Assembly: GCA_027080755.1 (NCBI GenBank)
Contig: JALWQC010000112.1
Span: forward strand, 1 to 7,829
DNA length: 7,829 bases
Direction: 5' to 3'
From: Paracoccaceae bacterium
GTDB lineage: Bacteria > Pseudomonadota > Alphaproteobacteria > Rhodobacterales > Rhodobacteraceae
Below the pieces are notes generated by a model, which did no database searches, was not told where the DNA came from, and saw nothing but the letters and a program-made list of their open reading frames with translations. This document shows positions 1-5,827 of the stretch, one piece after another. Every line of letters begins with the position of its first letter. Position 1 is the first letter of the stretch. The translations under genes were made by a program, and so were the position numbers.

Positions 1-8
1 TATAGAAT

Positions 9-38
9 GGGCGCGACATAGCATAGCCAGTCGCGCCC
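9..38 (-). terminator. Candidate terminator hairpin of the aap operon
   Basis: GGGCGCGAC (38-30 on the minus strand) and GTCGCGCCC (17-9) make a perfect 9-pair GC-rich stem with a 12-base loop, 38 bases after the aapP stop. The tail that can be seen (ATTCTATA) is only partly U-rich and the window ends there, so strength cannot be judged. Its position after the last gene makes it the most likely end of the operon transcript. Confidence 0.5.
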
Positions 39-53
39 TTCCAGTTCGTAATG

Positions 54-67
54 CCCCCTTGCGGGGA
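54..67 (-). terminator. Short GNRA-loop hairpin just after aapP
   Basis: The minus-strand transcript reads UCCCC-GCAA-GGGGG, four GC pairs plus one U-G pair closed by a stable GCAA tetraloop, starting 9 bases after the aapP stop. No U-run follows. It may protect the 3' end or form a tandem structure with the larger hairpin downstream (9-38). Confidence 0.35.
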
Positions 68-76
68 GGTAAAGCG

Positions 77-865
77 TTAGTGACCCAGAATCTGGCTCAG
101 GAACAGCTTGGTGCGTTCATTCTGCGGATTGTTGAAGAAGTTCTCGGGGTCGTTCTGTTCAACAATCTGGCCTGCATCCATAAAGATCACGCGGTTGGCC
201 ACCTTGCGGGCGAAGCCCATCTCGTGGGTCACCACCAGCATGGTCATGCCTTCTTCGGCCAGCTCAACCATCGTGTCCAGCACCTCGGAGATCATTTCCG
301 GGTCCAGGGCCGAGGTCGGCTCGTCGAACAGCATGATGCGCGGCTTCATGCACAGCGAGCGGGCAATCGCCACACGCTGCTGCTGACCGCCCGAAAGCTG
401 GCCGGGGTATTTATTGGCCTGCTCGGGGATCTTGACCTTTTCCAGGAAGTGCATCGCGATTTCCTCGGCCTCTTTCTTGGGCGTTTTACGCACCCAGATC
501 GGGGCCAGCGTGCAGTTTTCCAGAATCGTCAGATGCGGGAAAAGGTTGAAGTGCTGGAACACCATGCCAACCTCGCGGCGGATCTTGTCGATGTTTTTCA
601 GGTCCGAGGTCAGCTCGGTCCCGTCAACAATGATGTCGCCCTTCTGGTGTTCTTCCAGACGGTTGATGCAACGGATCAGCGTTGATTTACCGGAACCGGA
701 AGGCCCTGCAATAACGATGCGTTCGCCGCGATAAACAGTCAGGTCGATGTCACGCAGAACGTGGAAAGCCCCGTACCATTTGTTCATCTTGGTGATCTGG
801 ATGGCTACCTCGTCGGAAATTTCCATGCCGGAGCCAGCGTTCGTATTTTCAGTAGTTGTAGACAT
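77..865 (-). CDS. aapP: General L-amino acid ABC transporter, ATP-binding protein AapP (BztD-like)
   Basis: This is the cytoplasmic ATPase of the transporter encoded by this operon; it dimerises under the AapQ/AapM permease pair and powers amino-acid import. All ABC landmarks are present in order: Walker [10 protein letters not shown] (54-62), Q-loop Gln104 in [10 protein letters not shown], signature LSGGQ (157-161), Walker B LFDEP with Asp181/Glu182, D-loop SALD (185-188), and switch His214 in VVTHEMGFA. The 262-residue length and the [10 protein letters not shown] and THEMGFA motifs are typical of polar amino-acid importers (GlnQ/HisP/AapP group). The ATG at 865 follows AGGAG (877-881) by 11 bases, slightly long; Met14 is a possible alternative start. 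The gene begins 17 bases after the aapM stop and is last in the operon. By family, the substrates are broad L-amino acids (Aap) or Glu/Gln/Asp/Asn (Bzt); sequence reading cannot decide between them. Confidence 0.96.
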   Translation of the reverse strand: MSTTTENTNAGSGMEISDEVAIQITKMNKWYGAFHVLRDIDLTVYRGERIVIAGPSGSGKSTLIRCINRLEEHQKGDIIVDGTELTSDLKNIDKIRREVGMVFQHFNLFPHLTILENCTLAPIWVRKTPKKEAEEIAMHFLEKVKIPEQANKYPGQLSGGQQQRVAIARSLCMKPRIMLFDEPTSALDPEMISEVLDTMVELAEEGMTMLVVTHEMGFARKVANRVIFMDAGQIVEQNDPENFFNNPQNERTKLFLSQILGH

Positions 866-883
866 TTTGTTAAGTGCTCCTGA

Positions 884-2176
884 TTAGTGTCCGGTATGGA
901 GCTTGTGCTCCAGATACATGGAATAACGGGACATGGAGAATGTGAAGATCCAGAAAAGGAATGCAACGAACAGGTAGAGTTCCCATACGATACCGTTCCA
1001 GTCCTGGTCGGCCCGGATTGCGTTGGTCAGTGCCAGCGGATCCATCAGCCCGATAATGGACACAAGCGTTGTATCCTTGAACAGGCCGATGAAGGTGCCG
1101 ACAATCCCCGGGATCGAAATCTTTAGGGCTTGCGGCATGATAACCAGGCGGTTTGCCTTCCAGTAGTCAAGACCAAGCGCGTCGGCTGCCTCGTATTGGC
1201 CACGGGGCAACGCGGCAAGTCCGCCACGGATAACCTCGGCCATATAGGCGGCTGCGAACAGGGTTACCATAATGACAACACGCAAGATGATGTCAAAGCT
1301 GGTGCCCGGCGGCATGAAGTAGTTCAGCAGAACCGATGCCACAAACAACAAGGTGATCAGCGGCACGCCCCGAATAAATTCGATATAGCCGACCGACAGG
1401 GTCTTGATGATGAACAGGTTCGACTGACGCCCCAGCGCCAGCAAAACGCCCAGCGGGAAGGACAGGGCGATCCCGGCAACCCCGATTGTCACGGACAGCG
1501 CCAGCCCGCCGAATTTGGAGGACGGAACATCGGGCAGGCCGATATTGGCGATACCGTTCAGAACACCCGTTATCGGACCGGCAAGGAACAGCCACCAGAT
1601 GACAGGAACCAGAATGGCAACAATCACCCCCAGCAAATTACCGCCAATCGCAGCCACAATACGGTAGGTGAAATAGGCAAGCACAAAACCGGCCAGAACC
1701 ATCAGCGGCCCCCAGATCGTGCCACCCCAAAGCAGCCAGAAACCGACGAAGGGATAGACCGCCGAGAACCAGATCATCTTGCGCGGCAGCTTGTCAAACA
1801 ACACCGGCGCAACCGCGACGATCAGCAGGATAAAGGCCACAACAATGCGCCAGCGCTGGTCGGGATGGCCGTCATTGCCGTTCGGATAGAAACCGAACAA
1901 CAACTGGGGCCAACGTTCGTGGATAACCGCCCAGCAGGCACCGGGGGCCGTTTCACGACATTCGCTAAGGGAATTCGCATTCCATGTGCTGTCGAAAGCC
2001 CAGGGGATGATGGCCTTCAGGGCGAAATAGACAGCGGCGATCGCGGCCAGAGTCAGGATTGAATTCAGCCAGCCGGAAAACAGGTTTTCCCGGATCCAGC
2101 GGACAACACCTGTCTGCCCCGGAGGCGGGGCCTGCTCGGGCAGCATTTCGGTGCGGACATAAGACAGTTCTTTCAT
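884..2176 (-). CDS. aapM: General L-amino acid ABC transporter, permease AapM (BztC-like)
   Basis: This inner-membrane permease pairs with AapQ to form the translocation channel. It has 430 residues, close to BztC of Rhodobacter and longer than the simple HisM/GlnP permeases. The N-terminal half carries a hydrophobic segment near 36-57, a probable periplasmic loop (about 60-108) with Cys73 and Cys81 in a CRE...GACWAVI context, and several more hydrophobic segments (about 110-203). The HisMQ-type domain fills about 222-425. Its ATPase-contacting EAA loop runs from EAADALGLDYW (329) to IMPQA (350), and KDTTLVSIIG follows at 367-376. AAGGAG (2184-2189) lies 7 bases before the ATG, inside the end of aapQ, and only one base separates the aapQ stop from this start, so translation is probably coupled. 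The extra N-terminal segments are a known trait of this subfamily, not a fusion peculiar to this genome. Confidence 0.95.
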   Translation of the reverse strand: MKELSYVRTEMLPEQAPPPGQTGVVRWIRENLFSGWLNSILTLAAIAAVYFALKAIIPWAFDSTWNANSLSECRETAPGACWAVIHERWPQLLFGFYPNGNDGHPDQRWRIVVAFILLIVAVAPVLFDKLPRKMIWFSAVYPFVGFWLLWGGTIWGPLMVLAGFVLAYFTYRIVAAIGGNLLGVIVAILVPVIWWLFLAGPITGVLNGIANIGLPDVPSSKFGGLALSVTIGVAGIALSFPLGVLLALGRQSNLFIIKTLSVGYIEFIRGVPLITLLFVASVLLNYFMPPGTSFDIILRVVIMVTLFAAAYMAEVIRGGLAALPRGQYEAADALGLDYWKANRLVIMPQALKISIPGIVGTFIGLFKDTTLVSIIGLMDPLALTNAIRADQDWNGIVWELYLFVAFLFWIFTFSMSRYSMYLEHKLHTGH

Positions 2177-2177
2177 A

Positions 2178-3395
2178 TCACCGCTCCTTCAAGGCTATAG
2201 AGTTGTTGTAGACGTTCATCGCCGTCGAGATGATCAACGAAATCGTCAGATAGATCAGCATCGTCAGCAGAACGGTTTCCATCTCGCGGCCGGTCTGGTT
2301 CAGGGTGATCCCCATCAGGGTCCCCGTGATATCCATATAGCCTACGGCAATCGCCAGCGAGGAGTTCTTGGTCAGGTTCAGATACTGCGAAATCAGCGGC
2401 GGAATGATAACCCGCATCGCCTGGGGCAGAATCACCAGCGACATGATCCGGTTATACCGCAGGCCCAGCGCGGCCGCGGCCTCTGTCTGGCCTTTGGAAA
2501 TGGCCATGATACCGGAGCGCACCGCCTCGGCGATGAAAGCAGAGGTATAGATCACCAGCGCCGCCGTCAGCGACAGGAACGAGTTGCGCAAATGCAGACC
2601 GCCCTTGAAGTTGAAGCCCTTCAGCACCGGATATTCCAGGCTGATCGGGTTGCCCAGAATGATCTGTGTGGCAATCGCCGGAATGAAAAAGATGCCGAGG
2701 CTGATCCAGAAAGTCGGCAGGATAACCCCTGTTGCTTCCTGTTTGGCACGCGCCCAGCGACGGAAGAACCAGATGCCGACCAGCGACAGCAGGAACACGA
2801 TGCCGACAATACCGGAACCGGATTCGAAGACCGGCTTGGGGATGAACACCCCGCGGTTGGTCAGGGCAACGCTGTCCCACAGCTTCATGGTCGCGCTCGG
2901 GTCGGCGCCCTTGAATTCACGCGGGGCCGGGAAAACCTCGATAAAGATGGCCATGGTGAACACGATCCACAGCAGCACCGGAACGTTACGGAAGGTTTCG
3001 ATGTAGACGGTCATCAAACGGGCAACCAGCCAGTTTTTCGACAGGCGCAGCACGCCGATGGTAACCCCCAGAATCGTTGCCAGAATACAGCCCACTGTCG
3101 CCACAAGCAGCGTGTTCAGCAAGCCGACAATCGCGGCGCGCCCGTGGGTGCTTTGCGATGTGTATTCGATCAGACGCTGGTTGATGTCATAGCCTGCCGG
3201 TTGCGACAGGAAACCGAAGCTTAGCGGTTTACCCAGCGCCGCAAGGTTCTGCGCGGCGTTGTTCACCAGCCATCCAGCCCCGATAATAAACAGGATCAGC
3301 GCAACAACCTGGATGGTCATTGCCCGATAGCGAGAATCATAAATGAGCATACTAAGCCGGAACGACTGTTTTGCTTCCTGGTCGGCCATTGCCAC
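2178..3395 (-). CDS. aapQ: General L-amino acid ABC transporter, permease AapQ (BztB-like)
   Basis: This is the second inner-membrane permease subunit, partner of AapM. It has 405 residues. The first membrane segment is near 28-48. The permease domain starts around GLLNTLLVAT (91-100), is interrupted by a long stretch (about 156-270) that includes two further hydrophobic segments, and ends with the EAA loop TEAAAALGLRYNRI (304-317) to ILPQA (322-326), followed by LTKNSSLAIAVGYMD. Such an interrupted domain is normal for AapQ/BztB. The start is most likely GTG at 3395, because AGGAGG (3405-3410) lies 9 bases upstream. The ATG two codons further in (3389; protein MADQEAK...) would sit 15 bases from it, too far for good initiation. 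The gene follows aapJ after a 139-base structured spacer and its stop is one base before aapM. The spacer can sequester this ribosome binding site (separate entry). Confidence 0.95.
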   Translation of the reverse strand: MAMADQEAKQSFRLSMLIYDSRYRAMTIQVVALILFIIGAGWLVNNAAQNLAALGKPLSFGFLSQPAGYDINQRLIEYTSQSTHGRAAIVGLLNTLLVATVGCILATILGVTIGVLRLSKNWLVARLMTVYIETFRNVPVLLWIVFTMAIFIEVFPAPREFKGADPSATMKLWDSVALTNRGVFIPKPVFESGSGIVGIVFLLSLVGIWFFRRWARAKQEATGVILPTFWISLGIFFIPAIATQIILGNPISLEYPVLKGFNFKGGLHLRNSFLSLTAALVIYTSAFIAEAVRSGIMAISKGQTEAAAALGLRYNRIMSLVILPQAMRVIIPPLISQYLNLTKNSSLAIAVGYMDITGTLMGITLNQTGREMETVLLTMLIYLTISLIISTAMNVYNNSIALKER

Positions 3396-3400
3396 GGCGT

Positions 3401-3410
3401 AACCCCTCCT
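3401..3410 (-). promoter_or_regulatory. aapQ Shine-Dalgarno, complementary to upstream hairpin arm
   Basis: Read on the minus strand, AGGAGGGGTT lies 9 bases before the GTG start of aapQ and decides that start. Its last eight bases, GAGGGGTT (3408-3401), are a perfect complement of AACCCCTC at 3443-3436, the loop edge and 3' arm of the small hairpin upstream. This site could therefore be hidden by base pairing. Confidence 0.7.
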
Positions 3411-3435
3411 GAAGAGAACCGGACAGCATCCTTGC

Positions 3436-3451
3436 GAGGGGTTGGCCCCTC
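3436..3451 (-). promoter_or_regulatory. Small perfect hairpin ahead of the aapQ ribosome binding site
   Basis: On the minus strand GAGGGG (3451-3446), loop CCAA, CCCCTC (3441-3436) form a perfect 6-pair stem. The 5' arm has the same GAGGGG as the aapQ Shine-Dalgarno, so the 3' arm can pair either with its own 5' arm or with the Shine-Dalgarno. The inverted repeats are seen directly; a regulatory role is inference. Confidence 0.5.
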
Positions 3452-3495
3452 TGCCAGCTGGTCACGGTTCGATAAAAAGTAAAGAAGATATGGTT

Positions 3496-3518
3496 GGGGC
3501 GCACCAATGGCGCGCCCC
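3496..3518 (-). terminator. Strong hairpin after aapJ (partial terminator or mRNA stabiliser)
   Basis: Sixteen bases after the aapJ stop, the minus-strand transcript can fold GGGGCGC (3518-3512) onto GCGCCCC (3502-3496). The stem continues inward by a G-U pair and two C-G pairs to a 3-base AUU loop, giving about 10 pairs. The G-U pair would be A-C on the other strand, so the structure favours the direction of the aap genes. A pyrimidine-rich stretch (TCTTCTTTACTTTTTATC) follows, but only after AACCATA, so this is not a textbook terminator. By analogy with other transporter operons it may stop part of the transcripts or protect aapJ mRNA from 3' decay, giving more binding protein than permease. 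Confidence 0.55.
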
Positions 3519-3534
3519 GGTAGTGTCGTTCAGA

Positions 3535-4551
3535 TCAACGGAACGGCGGGGAGTAGATCAGACCACCCTGTTTCCACTGTGCGTTCAGGCCACGGGCCAG
3601 ACCGATTGCAGTGTTTTCGCCGATGTTCTTCTCGAAGATCTCGCCGTAGTTGCCGTTTGCGGCAATCGCGCGCTTGGCCCACTCTTTGTCCAGACCGAAC
3701 ATGCCGCCCAGGTCACCTTCGGTGCCGAGGATACGGTTGATTTCCGGATTGTTGGTGCCGGCAGACATCTCTTCGATGTTGGCGGAGGTGATACCCAGCT
3801 CTTCAGCAGAGATCAGCGCGTTCAGAGTCCAGCGAACGATGTCGCCCCACTGCTCGTCACCCTGACGAACGAGCGGACCGAGCGGCTCTTTCGAAATGAT
3901 TTCCGGCAGCAGAACGTAATCGTCTGCATTTTCGAAAGTCGCACGCGTAGCGGCCAGGCCGGATGCGTCCGTGGTGAACACGTCACAGGCACCGGACAGG
4001 AACTGCTGCTGTGCTTCGGCGTTGGTTTCGATCGGAACCGGCTCGTAGGACATGCCGTTGGAACGGAAGAAGTCCGCCAGGTTCAGCTCGGTGGTGGTGC
4101 CGGTCTGGATACAAACCGTTGCGCCGTCCAGTTCTTTGGCCGAGGAAACGCCCAGTTCCTTGGGAACCATGAAGCCCTGACCGTCGTAGTAGTTCACGCC
4201 AACAAAGGTGAACTTCAGGTCAACGTCACGGGAGAACGTCCAGGTGGTGTTACGGGCCAGCATGTCGACTTCGCCGGAAGCCAGCGCGGTGAAACGTGTT
4301 TTACCGGTGGTCGGAACGAATTTGACAGCGTTCGCGTCACCCAGAACAGCAGCTGCAACGGCGCGACATACAGAAACGTCGAAGCCTTCCCAGTTACCGT
4401 TTGCGTCCGGAGCAGCAAAGCCCACGAGACCGGTGGAAACGCCACAGGCCAGTTCGCCCTTTGCTTTCACGTCATCCAGCGTGCCGGCGGAAGCCAGACC
4501 AGCTGCAAGACTGGCAGCAGCGACTGTGCCAAACAATACAGTGTTTTTCAT
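3535..4551 (-). CDS. aapJ: General L-amino acid ABC transporter, periplasmic substrate-binding protein AapJ (BztA-like)
   Basis: This is the periplasmic protein that captures amino acids and delivers them to AapQ/AapM. It has 338 residues from the ATG at 4551, which follows GAGGT (4556-4560) by 4 bases. An upstream in-frame start at 4689 would put 46 unlikely residues before a clear signal peptide, so it is rejected. The signal peptide is Met1-Lys2, a hydrophobic core, then ASA at 20-22 with probable cleavage before Gly23. The mature part is a family-3 solute-binding protein: LACGVSTGLVGFAAPD (34-49), GFDVSVCRAVAAAV (56-69), RFTALASGEVDML (86-98), YDGQGFMV (122-129), VCIQTGTTTELN (146-157), GACDVFTTD (187-195). 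Four cysteines (36, 62, 147, 189) could form disulfides in the periplasm, though the pairing is not known here. It is the first gene of the operon, with a long untranslated region upstream and a strong hairpin just downstream. Confidence 0.96.
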   Translation of the reverse strand: MKNTVLFGTVAAASLAAGLASAGTLDDVKAKGELACGVSTGLVGFAAPDANGNWEGFDVSVCRAVAAAVLGDANAVKFVPTTGKTRFTALASGEVDMLARNTTWTFSRDVDLKFTFVGVNYYDGQGFMVPKELGVSSAKELDGATVCIQTGTTTELNLADFFRSNGMSYEPVPIETNAEAQQQFLSGACDVFTTDASGLAATRATFENADDYVLLPEIISKEPLGPLVRQGDEQWGDIVRWTLNALISAEELGITSANIEEMSAGTNNPEINRILGTEGDLGGMFGLDKEWAKRAIAANGNYGEIFEKNIGENTAIGLARGLNAQWKQGGLIYSPPFR

Positions 4552-4572
4552 ATTTACCTCATCCTGGTGATC

Positions 4573-4588
4573 GCCCGGAAAACCGGGC
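4573..4588 (-). promoter_or_regulatory. Perfect hairpin in the aapJ 5' untranslated region
   Basis: GCCCGG and CCGGGC flank a 4-base loop (UUUU in the minus-strand transcript), a perfect 6-pair GC stem. Its 3' end lies 12 bases before the GAGGT ribosome binding site and 21 bases before the aapJ ATG. It could stabilise the transcript's 5' end or influence translation. It has no U-run after it, so it does not look like a terminator. The function is unknown. Confidence 0.4.
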
Positions 4589-4931
4589 AGAAGACCGGCC
4601 TGTTGACCGGAACCTAGTGTTAATGCGCAGCCAAGGGCCGCAACAGGTGCAGTTTGGACAATTGTAGGGGGTCTGGTCAAGTAAAACACATCGCCCGAGC
4701 AATATGTCAGTATTCATGACCCGTTTTCGTGACGCGACGTCCCCGACGCCCGTTATGCGGTAATCCGCTGGCACCCCTGACACAAAAAGCGCTTGTCTAC
4801 GCTCGCACTTCGGAAAAGCCCGCCGTTGCATACCACGGCACACTGAATTACGGGCCGTCTGGTGCAAAGCTGGGGCGCGACAGACTGGTGCTCCTTGGCG
4901 TTGCCCGAAGATAGGTCAACACTTGCGACCA

Positions 4932-4946
4932 TTAAGGAACAATTAA
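4932..4946. promoter_or_regulatory. TTAA-N7-TTAA motif (CtrA-type binding site candidate)
   Basis: TTAA at 4932-4935 and TTAA at 4943-4946 are separated by exactly seven bases, matching the consensus of the alphaproteobacterial response regulator CtrA. The site is symmetric, so strand is not informative. It lies about 380 bases before the aapJ start and is not placed against a recognisable promoter. A further single TTAA occurs at 4979-4982. Binding is inferred from the motif alone. Confidence 0.3.
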
Positions 4947-5000
4947 CACCCCGTGATAAGACGCATCACAGTTCTGAATTAAACTGCCCGCGACGGTTTT

Positions 5001-5028
5001 TTTTGAATATGTCGAATATTTTTCAAAA
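5001..5028. repeat. AT-rich imperfect inverted repeat
   Basis: TTTTGAATAT (5001-5010), a 5-base spacer GTCGA, then ATATTTTTCAAAA (5016-5028) form a dyad of ten pairs with a 3-base bulge. It sits in the most AT-rich stretch of an otherwise GC-rich window, with T-runs on both sides (4997-5000 and 5029-5032). It could be a protein-binding or bent-DNA element, or a weak transcription stop on the plus strand. No assignment is possible from the sequence. Confidence 0.4.
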
Positions 5029-5041
5029 TTTTCCGCGATCA

Positions 5042-5065
5042 GGGGCAAGCCGTCCCGCAAGCCCC
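5042..5065 (-). terminator. Possible terminator after the ATP12 chaperone gene
   Basis: The minus strand reads GGGGC-TT-GC, loop GGGACG, GC-TT-GCCCC: five outer pairs, a two-base mismatch and two inner pairs. It begins 49 bases after the ATP12 stop. The tail is TGATCGCGG followed by AAAATTTT, so the U-run is short and displaced. It is the best terminator candidate between the two operons, but a weak one; read-through into aapJ or Rho-dependent ending is possible. Confidence 0.3.
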
Positions 5066-5113
5066 GCCGGAAAACCGCAGGATTCGGGCGATTCTTCGAG
5101 GGGCCGCCCCCGC

Positions 5114-5827
5114 CTAGCCCTGCAAAAGATCCAGCAGCCGCGCGGCCTTCAGGAAATCGGCTTTTTTCAGCGCCGCAGCCTCGGCCGCTTCATCGTCAAC
5201 GCCCCACAATTCCTCTTGCCATTTTTCATCCACGCGCGAGGCTTCCCAGGCCTCCTCCGGTGTCAAAAACCCTTCGACCACCGCCAGTGCCAACACCAGA
5301 GAGCCGGAAATCGTCACCAGATCGTGAAAGGCCGTCAGCTCCCACGGGGCAAAGGTCTGCACCTTTTCCAGCAGCTTTTTCTGCCCCTCTTCCGGCTGCG
5401 CCACATACATGATTCCGCTGACCGGGTGCAGTTCAACCCCGTGGGCTTCCTGCATCCATTGCAACAGCGGATCCCATGCTGCGGCCTGCCGTTTTACCAG
5501 CCCCTCGGGGGATTCCGCGCGATAGCACAACAGGTCCGTCCCCCCGTATTCCGCCAGCATCCGCGCCACGGAATCCCGTTCCCGCATCACCTTGTCGATG
5601 GTGGCATTGGCACAGCGGGTCAGGTGCATCCGGCGCGGGTCGATCTTGTCCTCTACCGCGTCCCATTCGGCCGCGATCCCCTCAGCCAGTGCCTGCGTCG
5701 GGGCCAGAAGCGGGGCCTTCAGCGGCGTTTTCAGCGGGCGGTCGTCCAGCAGAATAGCAAAGCCGTCCTGTTCGGGGCGCGTCGCCACCGTTTTCCAAAA
5801 TCGCTTGTTAAGCGGCGTGTTCTTCAT
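5114..5827 (-). CDS. ATP12 family F1-ATPase assembly chaperone
   Basis: The 237-residue product resembles ATP12, which in mitochondria binds the F1 alpha subunit and helps assemble the ATP synthase head; alphaproteobacteria carry soluble homologues. Recognisable family stretches are RFWKTV (9-14), a DDRPLKTP region (28-35), AAEWDA (52-57), GTDLLCYRAE (96-105), a central AAWDPLLQW (116-124), and near the C-terminus SRVDEKWQEELWG (197-209) followed by DDEA. There is no signal peptide or membrane segment, so it acts in the cytoplasm. The ATG overlaps the stop of the HAD hydrolase gene (ATGA, 5827-5824) and has only a G-rich, poor ribosome binding site, consistent with translational coupling. It is the last gene of the upstream cluster. 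The family call is firm; the role in bacterial ATP synthase assembly comes from family knowledge. Confidence 0.92.
   Translation of the reverse strand: MKNTPLNKRFWKTVATRPEQDGFAILLDDRPLKTPLKAPLLAPTQALAEGIAAEWDAVEDKIDPRRMHLTRCANATIDKVMRERDSVARMLAEYGGTDLLCYRAESPEGLVKRQAAAWDPLLQWMQEAHGVELHPVSGIMYVAQPEEGQKKLLEKVQTFAPWELTAFHDLVTISGSLVLALAVVEGFLTPEEAWEASRVDEKWQEELWGVDDEAAEAAALKKADFLKAARLLDLLQG

Larger units (their letters stand above)
4552..5113. other. 562-base intergenic region upstream of aapJ, no convincing gene
   Basis: This gap separates the ATP12 gene from aapJ; both run leftward. It should contain the end of the upstream transcript and the start of the aap transcript. Visible elements are a possible terminator (5042-5065), an AT-rich inverted repeat (5001-5028), a TTAA-N7-TTAA motif (4932-4946), a small GCGG-TAAT-CCGC hairpin (4757-4768), the dyad GTCA-N7-TGAC (4706-4720), and a hairpin next to the aapJ ribosome binding site (4573-4588). 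On the minus strand, TTGACC (4680-4675) resembles a -35 box and TACAAT (4666-4661) a -10 box, but they are only 8 bases apart and cannot work as a pair; neither has a good partner. The open frames here (for example 4559-4867 minus) have no recognisable protein features and I do not call them. Confidence 0.6.

Noticed and set aside
4661..4680. TTGACC and TACAAT as the aap promoter
   Set aside because: The spacing is 8 bases, far below the 16-18 needed, and neither box has a good partner at proper distance.
4552..4689. N-terminal extension of aapJ from an upstream in-frame start at 4689
   Set aside because: The extension precedes a complete signal peptide (MKNTVLF...ASA), and GAGGT is well placed for the start at 4551.
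4559..4867. Minus-strand open frame of 102 codons in the gap before aapJ
   Set aside because: No recognisable motif, odd Arg/Cys-rich composition, no good ribosome site, and it overlaps the aapJ leader hairpin. Probably chance.
4978..5004. Plus-strand intrinsic terminator (weak stem AAACTG/CGGTTT followed by a T-run)
   Set aside because: The stem needs wobble and a mismatch, and no plus-strand gene ends here; noted only as part of the AT-rich stretch.
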